Assembly: GCA_029259935.1 (NCBI GenBank)
Contig: JAJDEH010000349.1
Span: 1-16,681, forward strand
Direction of reading: 5' to 3'
Source of the DNA: Planctomycetota bacterium
GTDB taxonomy: Bacteria; Planctomycetota; Planctomycetia; Pirellulales; Pirellulaceae
DNA length: 16,681 nucleotides
The notes beneath the pieces were generated by a model. The model saw only the letters and a program-made list of their open reading frames with translations, did no database searches and was not told the DNA's origin. The position numbers and the translations under genes are program-made. Each line of letters starts with the position of its first letter. Within the stretch, counting starts at the first letter, position 1. Below, in pieces: positions 1 to 6,712 of this stretch.

Positions 1-192
1 ACTCACCCAACGCGAACATCGCTCTCTGAACATCTGCGCCGGATCGTCGGTTACACTCAAGACGACTCCCCGCGCATTACCACGATTGAGTACGTGATAG
101 CAAATGTTCCCAACGGAGGCTCGCGACGTTCTCGGCATACACTCAAACTAGCAAACTCAGCGCTGCCCGTCAATAAAGCAGAATGTCCCCTT
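1..192 (+). CDS. 3' end of unidentified gene, truncated at window start
   Basis: The first plus-strand frame is open from the first base to a TAG at 190-192, giving 63 residues without a start codon in the window. The readable part includes SEHLRRIVGYTQDD and ITTIEYVIANVPNGG, followed by basic residues. It matches no family I recognise. The last nine codons and the stop lie inside the 26-base direct repeat at 168-193 (tail NKAECPL), so the natural C-terminus may have been replaced when the repeat-bounded segment arrived. It could also be a chance open frame, since 63 codons is short. Confidence 0.3.
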
Positions 193-193
193 T
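168..193 (+). repeat. 26-base direct repeat, left copy
   Basis: The sequence starts CGTCAATAAAGCAG and ends GAATGTCCCCTTT. It matches the copy at 821-846 except for C instead of T at the eleventh base. The plus-strand ORF from the window start terminates in it. A weaker related string, an AAAAAGGGG core followed by a GCATTC, occurs in the opposite orientation near 266-286. Confidence 0.85.
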
Positions 194-307
194 AGACCCC
201 CTTTTAAACCCCGCAGCAAGACTCGTTGGGTCAGCACAGGACGACGTTTTAGAAATGGGCGTGATAAAAAGGGGCCAATCGCATTCATCCCGAGTCAAGT
301 ACTTTCG

Positions 308-790
308 TTATTCAAAGTCATCGAACAAGCATTTCCCTAGCGTCGCCACATCGCTCAATTCAAGCGATATTCCGTCAATAATGACGTCATGGTCTGTACT
401 GCGAAGTTCTTGAAAACCCTCCCTCTCGGCAAACTGCCGAATCGTCTCCATTATGGGCATCAGGTCAGCACACTCTTGCTCCCTAACGACTTTTCCATGC
501 CTTCGATCCTTTGAGTATCTCGTCACATGAAGCGAATAGACATCGAGAACGAAGCTGGTCTTGAATGTTACGATGTAAACATGCTCTTTTAGGGTTACAC
601 TTGGCTCTATCTCGAAACTGTTGCAGTACGAGTAATTGAAGTCCGTGCAGTTATTTACCTTGCATTCTGCACAAAGTTTTGTGAGCGAAGGAAAGAACCT
701 ATTTTCATTCCAAGCAAGAAGAGTGCCATTCGGACAGGATTCACCGAACTGTTTTCTGACTTCCTGGACTAGCTGATCTGTGGATTTCAT
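308..790 (-). CDS. unknown 160-residue protein inside the repeat-bounded segment
   Basis: No family recognised. The ATG at 790 is chosen because the only upstream in-frame start is a TTG at 826, which lies within the 26-base repeat. No clear Shine-Dalgarno precedes the ATG. The product looks soluble, with no signal peptide or membrane segment. A small cysteine group (LCAECKVNNC and SYC, about residues 38-56) could bind metal or form disulfides. The middle is rich in beta-strand-like sequence (EHVYIVTFKTSFVLDVYSLH), and the end is acidic, closing on ELSDVATLGKCLFDDFE. Its first 50 bases overlap the chimeric tail of the LRR gene in another frame. It is the only gene between the direct repeats, so it may be cargo. 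Confidence that it is a real gene is moderate and comes from its length and protein-like composition. Confidence 0.6.
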   Translation of the reverse strand: MKSTDQLVQEVRKQFGESCPNGTLLAWNENRFFPSLTKLCAECKVNNCTDFNYSYCNSFEIEPSVTLKEHVYIVTFKTSFVLDVYSLHVTRYSKDRRHGKVVREQECADLMPIMETIRQFAEREGFQELRSTDHDVIIDGISLELSDVATLGKCLFDDFE

Positions 791-1574
791 GTAAGTCACT
801 GCTTCTTGCTTGAAGAGCCTCGTCAATAAAGTAGAATGTCCCCTTTCTCTGGCTTTTCGCCAACGGGGTGAGATCGGTCACCTTGGTTGCACTAAGATTG
901 AGATACCTCAATTGCGTCAATCTGGCCAGCGGAGTGAGGTCGGCTACGTCCGTGGCCGTGAGGTCGAGTTCCTGCAACTGAGTCAGTTCAGCCAGCGGGG
1001 TGATGTCCGATATTGGCACGCCATTGAGGGACAAGACTTTCAATTGAGTCAATTCCGCCAGCGGTGCGATGTCGATTACGGAATGGTTGAGTCTCTCCAG
1101 CCGCCACAATTTGTGAAGCCCAGTGATGCTTTCCGCATTGGGGGCGGAGATTTCAAGTTCACGCAATTGAGGCAGACCCGCCAGCGGGCGGAGATCTGGT
1201 TCGTCGTAGTTGTACAAGGACACGTATTCCAGCCTGCCGAACATTCGCAGGGAATGCAGATCGATCTCACGCGCAACAAAAGGATAGTGACCGAAGTTGC
1301 TGCAAAAGGCATTGGAGTCGATCCTCCGAACACTACCGGCCAACTGTTCGCCGGTAAGCAAGCACTTCCACCGTGTCGGAAGGGATTCTTGATGGAATTC
1401 AATCCGGCATGAGCTGGCATCAAGCTCTTCAATTGCCTCCTCTTGCTGTTGATAACGATGCCAGCGATGGCCCACGACACCCATCGGAACCGCGATCAAA
1501 AACACGGCGACAAGGAAGGTCCGCAGGCTAAACGACAACCAGCGACGTTTTCTTCTTTTGGGTTGGTCTGCCAT
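741..1574 (-). CDS. membrane-anchored leucine-rich-repeat protein with a replaced C-terminus
   Basis: The ATG at 1574 opens MADQPKRRKRRW followed by LSFSLRTFLVAVFLIAVPMG, a basic stretch then one hydrophobic anchor (about residues 12-36). This arrangement is very common at the start of planctomycete LRR proteins. Residues 37-120 form a linker. After that come 22-residue LRRs of the pattern LTQLxxLxLxxTxVxDLTPLAx, at least three of them exact in length, preceded by more divergent ones. This repeat type is internalin-like and generally binds proteins. The protein probably sits on the inner membrane with the LRRs outside the cytoplasm. After the last L-T-P-L-A-K the frame enters the 26-base repeat and runs through a foreign tail (KGTFYFIDE onward) to a TGA at 741. 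The neighbouring LRR fragment shows the likely natural continuation, LENVEIYIDD. The gene is therefore probably truncated and chimeric; whether it still works is unknown. Confidence 0.75.
   Translation of the reverse strand: MADQPKRRKRRWLSFSLRTFLVAVFLIAVPMGVVGHRWHRYQQQEEAIEELDASSCRIEFHQESLPTRWKCLLTGEQLAGSVRRIDSNAFCSNFGHYPFVAREIDLHSLRMFGRLEYVSLYNYDEPDLRPLAGLPQLRELEISAPNAESITGLHKLWRLERLNHSVIDIAPLAELTQLKVLSLNGVPISDITPLAELTQLQELDLTATDVADLTPLARLTQLRYLNLSATKVTDLTPLAKSQRKGTFYFIDEALQARSSDLHEIHRSASPGSQKTVR
821..846 (+). repeat. 26-base direct repeat, right copy
   Basis: It matches the copy at 168-193 in 25 of 26 bases. Read on the minus strand it begins AAAGGGGACATTCTAC and encodes the foreign residues KGTFYFID at the end of the truncated LRR gene. 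It also contains the TTG that would be the upstream alternative start of the unknown gene at 308-790. Confidence 0.85.
859..1056 (-). repeat. three tandem 66-base LRR-coding units
   Basis: On the plus strand the marker GCCARCGG recurs at 859, 925, 991 and 1057, an exact 66-base (22-codon) spacing. Each unit encodes one leucine-rich repeat of the protein on the minus strand. The same kind of unit recurs at 1723-1920 in the neighbouring LRR fragment, so the two loci could recombine. Confidence 0.8.
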
Positions 1575-1640
1575 CAGGATTTTAGTTCCCAAGCGTCGGG
1601 CTCTGCCGACGATTCTAACCGCCAGCAAATTTCTCGTGTC

Positions 1641-1955
1641 TCAGTGGACTCGGCCCTTTAATGCCGCGGGAATGGTTAATTGGCCAACATCATCAATGTA
1701 GATTTCAACGTTCTCAAGTTTCGCCAGCGGGGTCAGGTCGGTCACCTTCGTTTCCATCAGGTAAAGTACTTCCAACTGCGTTAGACTCGCCAGCGGGGTG
1801 AGATCGGTCACTTCCGTTCCGCTGAGGGTCAGGATCTCTAGCTGCGTCAGTTTGCTTAACGGGGAAAGGTCGGCCACTTTGGTTCCCGAAAGGTGCAACG
1901 TTTGCAACTGCGTCAAATTGGCCAGCGACGAAATGTCGGTTACGTTCGTATCCAC
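1641..1955 (-). pseudogene. orphan leucine-rich-repeat fragment without membrane anchor
   Basis: This frame encodes 104 residues from a GTG at 1955. They are three to four 22-residue LRRs (LTQLQTLHLSGTKVADLSPL and similar), then a capping end LENVEIYIDDVGQLTIPA. The frame stays open upstream to about 2054, reading FHPAAFSSVPKLALVDTNV, but contains no ATG and overlaps the 3' end of the next gene. No signal anchor or basic N-terminus is present, unlike the LRR gene directly downstream. I read it as the 3' remnant of a second LRR gene, or as the displaced end of the downstream LRR gene after rearrangement. Translation from the GTG as a small standalone LRR protein is possible, but there is no convincing ribosome-binding site. 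Confidence 0.55.
1723..1920 (-). repeat. tandem 66-base LRR-coding units in the orphan fragment
   Basis: Units begin near 1723, 1789 and 1855 on the plus strand with the marker GCCAGCGGGG or a diverged form of it (the third reads GCTTAACGGGG). Spacing is again 22 codons. The units at 1723 and 1789 resemble those of the LRR gene at 859-1056, consistent with duplication followed by divergence. Confidence 0.75.
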
Positions 1956-2022
1956 CAGGGCGAGTTTCGGGACAGAGGAGAAGGCCGCGGGATGAAAGGC
2001 GGACAGGCGCGCTTGTTGACGG

Positions 2023-2685
2023 TCATTCTTTGACGCGTGAGATTTGATCGAAGTCTACGGGCTCTTCTACATACGGGCCCACCCAGTTGGCCTGGTAGCG
2101 GATGCCGCCTGACTCATTATCGAGAGCGCCTTTCAAGGCGACATCGATGCGATAGCGACGGCGATGCTCTTGCCACCCTACTTGGATCATCCAACTCAGC
2201 TTCCACCTGTATCCGTCTTTGATGCGTTTGGCGGGTTGGGCCTTTGGTTGCCATACACCCACTTCGAAGCCGACCCGCGGGCCGCCCATCAGTTCGCGGG
2301 TGACGAACGAGCGGGGATCGCCAATCTCAATGCTTCCGTCTGACTTTCGCTTTCGCTGAAAGGAAGCACTCGGTCCGCGTCCGCCAATTCGCTCCTTGAG
2401 CATCTCTAGCAGTTTCTCTTGGGCACCAGCGTCGATTCTCGAAGCGTACCAAGTTGCCGCGTCGGCCAGCACGACGTCTACCATCTCTTGGGGAACCACC
2501 GCCGTGGAAACGCTTTTTGACTTGCCATCCGGGCCTTTGCTGGGCCCCCAGGATGCGGAAAGGCGGACGAGCATCAGACGCTCGCTTAACTCCACTTTCT
2601 TTGCTGGCTTGTCCTCTGCCACCGCAGTTCCCGCGATCAGAACAGTGAGCACGCAGATGACTCGACCAGATGTGGATGGGTGCAT
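2023..2685 (-). CDS. exported protein of unknown function
   Basis: This encodes 220 residues with a typical signal peptide: short N-region MHPSTSGR, hydrophobic core VICVLTVLIAGTAVA, and likely cleavage after AVA before EDKPAKK. The mature part is soluble and basic, with no repeats or catalytic motif that I recognise. A middle segment reads DAGAQEKLLEMLKERIGGRG. The second half is rich in aromatic residues and probable beta-strands (RWKLSWMIQVGWQEHRRRY, then VALKGALD, then IRYQANWVGPYVEEP). The ATG at 2685 has AGGA eight bases upstream (GAGGAATTAC-ATG), which supports this start. It lies upstream of the LRR remnants on the same strand but its end overlaps an open LRR frame, so it does not look like a designed operon with them. 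The likely location is the periplasm. Confidence 0.75.
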   Translation of the reverse strand: MHPSTSGRVICVLTVLIAGTAVAEDKPAKKVELSERLMLVRLSASWGPSKGPDGKSKSVSTAVVPQEMVDVVLADAATWYASRIDAGAQEKLLEMLKERIGGRGPSASFQRKRKSDGSIEIGDPRSFVTRELMGGPRVGFEVGVWQPKAQPAKRIKDGYRWKLSWMIQVGWQEHRRRYRIDVALKGALDNESGGIRYQANWVGPYVEEPVDFDQISRVKE

Positions 2686-3024
2686 GTAATTCCTCGCGAC
2701 TGTGGCCTACTTGAATGATTGGTAGAGTGGTCAGTCTAACACGAATCTCGGTTGTGTCAGGCCAGCCACATTGACAGGGAGAAAGGCGGGAAAAGAGGGG
2801 CGAGATTCGTCCAGAGGAATACTGCCATGTTACAGAATGATCTTGTGCCAACCCGCTCAAAAAAGAACAAAAGGAACAAGAAGGGCCAACGTCAGCGCTG
2901 GGATAAGCCGGATTGGAGTTGGGAATGCAAGAATCCTACAGAGAAGCCTTTCTCGCCGCTCTGGCCTGAGCCGTACGCGGAAACTGCGGGGCTTGATAAG
3001 ACGTGGAATTGCACCTGCGGCATC
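2686..3024. other. intergenic stretch with one weak plus-strand ORF
   Basis: These 339 bases separate the exported-protein gene from the HEAT gene (both minus strand). The only candidate is a plus-strand frame from ATG 2827, preceded by AGGAA, that runs antisense into the end of the HEAT gene to 3249. Its N-terminal part reads RSKKNKRNKKGQRQRWDKP. Because 225 bases of it mirror a well-supported gene, I do not call it. No terminator is evident. Confidence 0.4.
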
Positions 3025-4482
3025 TCAATCACTGGCTTGCTTAATAATCGTCGAGATACTCTTTTCCGCGGCGTCCCGGACGGCGAAAAACTCATCATCG
3101 CGACATTGGAACAGCGCTGGCACAACCTCAAGTGGACCAACACCCATGGTTCCAAGGAAGCTCGCGGCATCGGCGCGGACACGGGCATTGAAACGTTTCC
3201 GCCGAAAACCGTACAAGAAATCGCTGCCTTCGTTCTTGGTTTGCAGTAGCTCCAGCATCATCGGTAACACAGTCGCCTTGTCGCGATTGATCTTCCACAG
3301 GCTGACAGCGGCCAAGAATCGTGTTCGCGGATCTTTGGTTAGGACTTTGCGCTCGAGAATGGGGACTGCGTTGAGTGCCGATGGGCCAATCTCTCCCAGT
3401 GTCCGGATTGCATCGTTGGCTGTGTCGTTCCTCACGGCAATAGAGTCGAGAATTGCGTCGATCACATTCTGAGATGCTTCACGCCGATCGGCGAAAAAAC
3501 GCATGGAGGCGCGAGCAGACCTGGACACTCCGTCATCTCCGTTCCTCCATCGATCAAGGATCTTCAAAAGGTGACGGGAAATTCGCCCGTCCATGGTTTC
3601 GTTGCGAATCGACTGCAGCGAACCAATCGTTTCCATGCGGACAACATCGTCAACCAGGTGGCTCGAAACGACCCTCTCCAAATAGAAACCGATATCGGGT
3701 TGCTCCGTTGCCTTGTAGACGACCGATAACGTCTTAACGTCGTTGACGGTCACATGGTGCAACGGTTTCTTGACCAACCTTCGCCAGTCCACGGCCAAGA
3801 TTATCCGAGCAGCATATTTCCGAAGATCTTGAACGTCGAGCAGCGATTGAGCTGCGACGCCGTGCGAATAGTCATCGACGGCGGGCTCTCCTAGGAAAAT
3901 GTCGATCATGAGATCTCGCCCCCGCCCCGATCTCTTTGAAATCGCGCCCAGTGACGTCAAGATCGCGGACATGTAATTGGAGGCGTTGATACTCTTGGAT
4001 TGCGAGGCTGCCTCCACGCATCCGCCGAGAATCTCAACCATCTCGTCACTGTAGGCCGGCAAGTTTCGCAAGGCAAATGCCGCATAGGCTCGCACGCTTT
4101 CATCGGGGTCATTTTCCACTAAGCCTAAGAGTGTTTTCGATGCCGAACCTGGCAGCTTCATCTCACGGAGTGCATCCACGGCGGTTGACCGAACGTCGTT
4201 GTTTGGATCATGCAGCAACAACAAGAGGGCATCCACCGCGGGTTCGCCGTTCTCTTCAAAATCGCGAACCGCCAACGCCGCTCTCATACGTAAATGAGGA
4301 TCACTATTTCCAAGCAACTGGATCAAGTCATCCAACCCCAGATCCCGTTTCAACTTGCCACTCAACCGGTCAACCGCCGACGGCGGCCCTGCCAAGGCAG
4401 CGAAATGTGTCGAAACAGCCAACAAAAAGAGGGCTGCAAAGATTGACTTTCGGTAGAGTGAGCTGAAATTGAGATTCAACAT
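3025..4482 (-). CDS. exported HEAT-repeat protein
   Basis: The ATG at 4482 gives 485 residues starting MLNLNFSSLYRKSIFAALFL, a signal peptide that probably ends near ALAG (residue 32). An upstream in-frame start would add 62 residues without homology-like character and bury the signal, so it was not used. The mature protein is almost entirely helical. Clear HEAT repeats lie at about residues 50-140 (PHLRMRAALAVRDF, NDVRSTAVDALREM, ESVRAYAAFALRNL) and at 385-485 (PRTRFLAAVSLWKI, FAVRDAAEKSISTI), with more divergent helices between. HEAT repeats are protein-binding scaffolds; no enzymatic motif is visible. Large exported HEAT proteins are frequent in planctomycetes. The predicted location is periplasmic or surface. 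No strong Shine-Dalgarno precedes the start, which is common in this phylum. Confidence 0.85.
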   Translation of the reverse strand: MLNLNFSSLYRKSIFAALFLLAVSTHFAALAGPPSAVDRLSGKLKRDLGLDDLIQLLGNSDPHLRMRAALAVRDFEENGEPAVDALLLLLHDPNNDVRSTAVDALREMKLPGSASKTLLGLVENDPDESVRAYAAFALRNLPAYSDEMVEILGGCVEAASQSKSINASNYMSAILTSLGAISKRSGRGRDLMIDIFLGEPAVDDYSHGVAAQSLLDVQDLRKYAARIILAVDWRRLVKKPLHHVTVNDVKTLSVVYKATEQPDIGFYLERVVSSHLVDDVVRMETIGSLQSIRNETMDGRISRHLLKILDRWRNGDDGVSRSARASMRFFADRREASQNVIDAILDSIAVRNDTANDAIRTLGEIGPSALNAVPILERKVLTKDPRTRFLAAVSLWKINRDKATVLPMMLELLQTKNEGSDFLYGFRRKRFNARVRADAASFLGTMGVGPLEVVPALFQCRDDEFFAVRDAAEKSISTIIKQASD

Positions 4483-4745
4483 GTCAACAAGCACCGGAAG
4501 CACCGGTGATACTGGTCGTGGCAAGTTTAATGAGGCTTTCACAATCCACAAACTGAACCTGGCAACAGTCCCAGGAGACGGTAATCTCGCGTGAGGCCTA
4601 TACTCGCGGTCGGTAGCGTGCTGTAAGTTGAGGAGGCAATTTGCGTTCACACTACCATGCCACCCCACAAACTGAAATGGAAATGTACTGTTGCCGGTAC
4701 ACTTGGTAACTTCTCCGAAGGCCGAATAAGCGCGCGTGTCGGTGT

Positions 4746-4768
4746 CGTCATCATTGTCATTGATGACG
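4746..4768 (-). terminator. possible stem-loop after the three-pass LRR gene
   Basis: An 8-base perfect stem (CGTCATCA / TGATGACG) with a 7-base loop lies 11 bases downstream of the LRR gene that ends at 4780. No T-run follows on the minus strand, so termination is only a guess from position. Confidence 0.3.
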
Positions 4769-4779
4769 GTAAGATGCCG

Positions 4780-5847
4780 CTACAACCCAAACTCCAATTC
4801 AAGATCACGCAGCGCGTCCCTCATTTCAGAAGGACCATTTTTCTTCTTTTGCGTAACTCTTAGGCTAGGCAAGGCTAATTGCTCAAATCGCCAATGCTCT
4901 TCCGGCGGGATATCAACATTTCTCAATTGTAATTCGCGCAGATTTCTGAGTGCCTGAAGGCTAGCAACACATCCGGCTGACAGTTGGGTTCCCGAGGCAT
5001 TGATACTCCTCAGCTCCCGACATTGACGTAGATGGTTCAAGGACTTGTCGCCAACATTCGTGTAGGCTACGGATATGTGCGTCAACGATTGGCAGTTTCC
5101 GATCTTTCCTAAGGCCTTGTCCGAAATCTGAGTTTCGTCGAGTGATAACGACCTGAGCTGCTTTGCGATGTCCCACGACAGAAGTGACTGGAGGTCACTG
5201 TCAGTGACGTTTGAACGACTAAGAGAGAGCTCCTGGAGATGCGGAAGTTGCATTAGTTTGTTCTTAAGCTCTTCAACAGGTGTGGGGAAGTCCTCGGCAA
5301 CATGGAGCACACGAACGACCGAAAACTCGTCTCCAACAGGGAAGGGATTGCCGGTTAGCCTCGTGAGCCATTTTGGACCGGCGAACGAGTATTCTACACC
5401 GCACCCTTTTGATTCAAGCCATGCCGCCACGCGCTCTTCGGCACGGCACGTCCAGAATTGATTGGAAACTCGCCATGCTCCAATCGCAAAAATCGCCATA
5501 AGAACTAACAACGACTTGAACCCAAATCTGCGGAAGAACTTCCGATAAGCCGCAAGCGTTAGCAGAAGTGCAGTGCCGGTGACGAGACATGAAATGTCCG
5601 CGAAAAGTGCGAGCCAGTTTACGTCTCCTTCCCCTTCCCAAAACACGAATCGGTGGCCGACTGGTCCCACTCGTTCGCGAAACGTCATCGGCCACCCGTG
5701 TTCATAGCGAGCTTGAAATTCGAATCCGCTGACCGAAAATCCACCCCAATTTTCGGTCGCCACCCCCGCGAACATGACAAATACAAGAACTGCAAATACA
5801 CAACCAATGAGCGCCCATCGTAGGAGGAATAATAGTTTGCGCCACAT
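4780..5847 (-). CDS. three-pass membrane protein with C-terminal leucine-rich repeats
   Basis: This encodes 355 residues. The ATG at 5847 has AGGA six bases upstream (TCAGGAATTGTA-ATG), so the TTG at 5865 was not used. Hydrophobic segments are at about residues 6-29, 77-101 and 110-127. Residues 195-335 are LRRs of about 24 residues of the form LRSLSLDETQISDKAL and LTHISVAYTNVGDKSL, a longer, more eukaryote-like spacing than the 22-residue type in the LRR gene at 741-1574. The C-terminus is charged (VTQKKKNGPSEM). After three crossings the LRR domain would face the side opposite the N-terminus. With a cytoplasmic N-terminus that would be outside, where the cysteines near 134 and 149 could pair. 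Function is unknown; a protein-interaction role is inferred from the LRRs. Confidence 0.8.
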   Translation of the reverse strand: MWRKLLFLLRWALIGCVFAVLVFVMFAGVATENWGGFSVSGFEFQARYEHGWPMTFRERVGPVGHRFVFWEGEGDVNWLALFADISCLVTGTALLLTLAAYRKFFRRFGFKSLLVLMAIFAIGAWRVSNQFWTCRAEERVAAWLESKGCGVEYSFAGPKWLTRLTGNPFPVGDEFSVVRVLHVAEDFPTPVEELKNKLMQLPHLQELSLSRSNVTDSDLQSLLSWDIAKQLRSLSLDETQISDKALGKIGNCQSLTHISVAYTNVGDKSLNHLRQCRELRSINASGTQLSAGCVASLQALRNLRELQLRNVDIPPEEHWRFEQLALPSLRVTQKKKNGPSEMRDALRDLELEFGL

Positions 5848-5939
5848 TACAATTCCTGACCCCAAGAGAATTTGTCACAGTCCCCGCAGACAGAATCATC
5901 GCATTAAATAGGGCGTGCGAACAGTAGTTTTTGAAGGAA

Positions 5940-6205
5940 TTACGTGTTCCGTGCGGCTTGTTTTCGTTTGGCCTTTAGGCTGCACTTCGAAGTGTCTCGT
6001 CGAATCACGCTGGTGACGAAACGACGCAGGAAGGCAAAGTTCTCGCTGGTGTGCCCGGTACGGATGTGACTTGCATCCTCGCCGAACACGACGTCCAGCA
6101 CCCAATGCGAACCGTTTTCGATCCCTCAGTGAGAACGCACCGTCGCGAGTCCCAATGTTTTCACCGGAATGCTGATCGGCGGGGCTGGCGGCGGCTGCGA
6201 AGCGG
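5940..6205 (-). pseudogene. decayed C-terminal end of an ISAs1-family transposase
   Basis: Minus-strand translation ending at a TAA (5940-5942) gives HW-like ISAs1 hallmarks in order: ATVRSH, a stop, GIENGSHWVLDVVFGEDAS, then HIRTGHTSENFAFLRRF, then SLKAKRKQA. In ISAs1 transposases the corresponding stretch reads R-x-H-W-x-I-E-N-x-L-H-W-x-L-D-V-x-F-x-E-D, with N-F-A-x-L-R and K-x-K-R-K further on. The tryptophan after R-S-H is replaced by TGA at 6126-6128. Upstream similarity (SPADQHSGENIG, about 6150-6186) continues in another frame, so a frameshift is also present. Only the C-terminal fifth or so remains and the catalytic aspartates are gone. It is non-functional and marks an old insertion. 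Family assignment is from remembered motifs. Confidence 0.75.
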
Positions 6206-6283
6206 CGACAGGACGACGAATCCAGCAACATTACTCAACTGCTTTCGCCGCTCTCGCGGCTTGACGAAAGATCCTCCCTCAAT

Positions 6284-6303
6284 CTGCGGGCTGGCACCCG
6301 CAG
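6284..6303. repeat. GC-rich hairpin
   Basis: A perfect 7-base stem CTGCGGG / CCCGCAG surrounds a 6-base loop. It sits just upstream of the transposase remnant (minus-strand sense) and resembles the short palindromes dispersed through planctomycete genomes; that resemblance is from memory and unverified. Confidence 0.5.
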
Positions 6304-6316
6304 CTACATGCTGTCG

Positions 6317-6340
6317 CCGTTTTCACGGTTTTCAAAACGG
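6317..6340. repeat. short inverted repeat
   Basis: CCGTTTT at 6317-6323 pairs perfectly with AAAACGG at 6334-6340 around a 10-base spacer. It lies 13 bases after the GC-rich hairpin at 6284-6303. No function assigned. Confidence 0.4.
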
Positions 6341-6585
6341 TGGACAAAAATGGACGCGGTGGGGTCGCGACATAAGTTTTCATTAGGGCAGTTGTTATGC
6401 TCGCCAATAATTTTGCCGCATACGCTCAAGATGCGCCGGGTAGTAGACTCGTGCCCGATCAAAAGAACTCGTCCGATGCTCTCACTAGGGCCCGCAAGCT
6501 GAACGCGAATTCGATTCATTATTTCTTGCACGACGCAGCGCGAGTCTCCCCGCCGATGTGCGTTGGTAAGGCGGCAGGATCAATC

Positions 6586-6712
6586 ACTTAGGATCGTTCG
6601 AGCAATTAGTGTCCCGTTCGCCGGAATGCGTTAGCGTCCGGTTCTGGAAAACCGGGGCTAACGCCCAACGGCTGATCAAAACGCGACACTTGTTTCGCGA
6701 ACGATCCTAAGT
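6586..6712. mobile_element. 127-base nested palindrome, MITE-like
   Basis: Outer arms of 33 bases at 6586-6618 and 6680-6712 are inverted copies. The first 15 bases (ACTTAGGATCGTTCG) match perfectly and about 28 of 33 match overall. Between them lies a second hairpin at 6628-6664. The element encodes nothing. This architecture (long terminal inverted repeats, short non-coding core) fits a miniature inverted-repeat element or a large REP/BIME-like unit. No clear target-site duplication flanks it. A structured RNA is an alternative, but no flanking promoter or T-run is evident. Confidence 0.6.
6628..6664. repeat. inner hairpin of the nested palindrome
   Basis: GCGTTAGC and CCGGTT on the left pair with AACCGG and GCTAACGC on the right, separated by a small internal bulge, around the loop CTGGAA. 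From memory, AACCGGGGCTAACGC-type strings recur in planctomycete intergenic DNA; that needs a genome-wide count. Confidence 0.65.

Larger units (their letters stand above)
168..846. mobile_element. 679-base segment bounded by 26-base direct repeats
   Basis: Two direct repeats (168-193 and 821-846) differ at one base and enclose a single minus-strand gene of unknown function. The right-hand repeat replaces the expected end of an LRR gene straight after its conserved L-T-P-L-A-K motif, and the left-hand repeat supplies the stop codon of another ORF. Disruption on both sides suggests insertion or recombination at this repeat. No transposase, terminal inverted repeat or separate target duplication was found, so the repeats may instead be copies of a dispersed genomic repeat that recombined. 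Calling this a mobile element is inference. Confidence 0.4.

Noticed and set aside
859..1056. Possible CRISPR array from regular spacing
   Set aside because: Units are contiguous 66-base coding repeats without spacers, explained by leucine-rich repeats.
810..1412. Long plus-strand frame opposite the LRR gene
   Set aside because: It mirrors the 66-base LRR units, giving periodic QLRQ/QLSQF sequence, and has no independent support.
2771..3472. Second plus-strand frame of 233 codons over the HEAT gene end
   Set aside because: Arg/Ser-rich antisense shadow of a well-supported HEAT-repeat gene.
5896..6231. Minus-strand 111-codon frame as an intact gene
   Set aside because: It overlaps the ISAs1 remnant and reads most of it out of frame; only the short SPADQHSGENIG part is meaningful.
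6304..6531. Minus-strand 75-codon frame with GRVLLIGHESTTRR
   Set aside because: Starts at GTG without a ribosome-binding site, ends inside a hairpin region, and matches no family I know.
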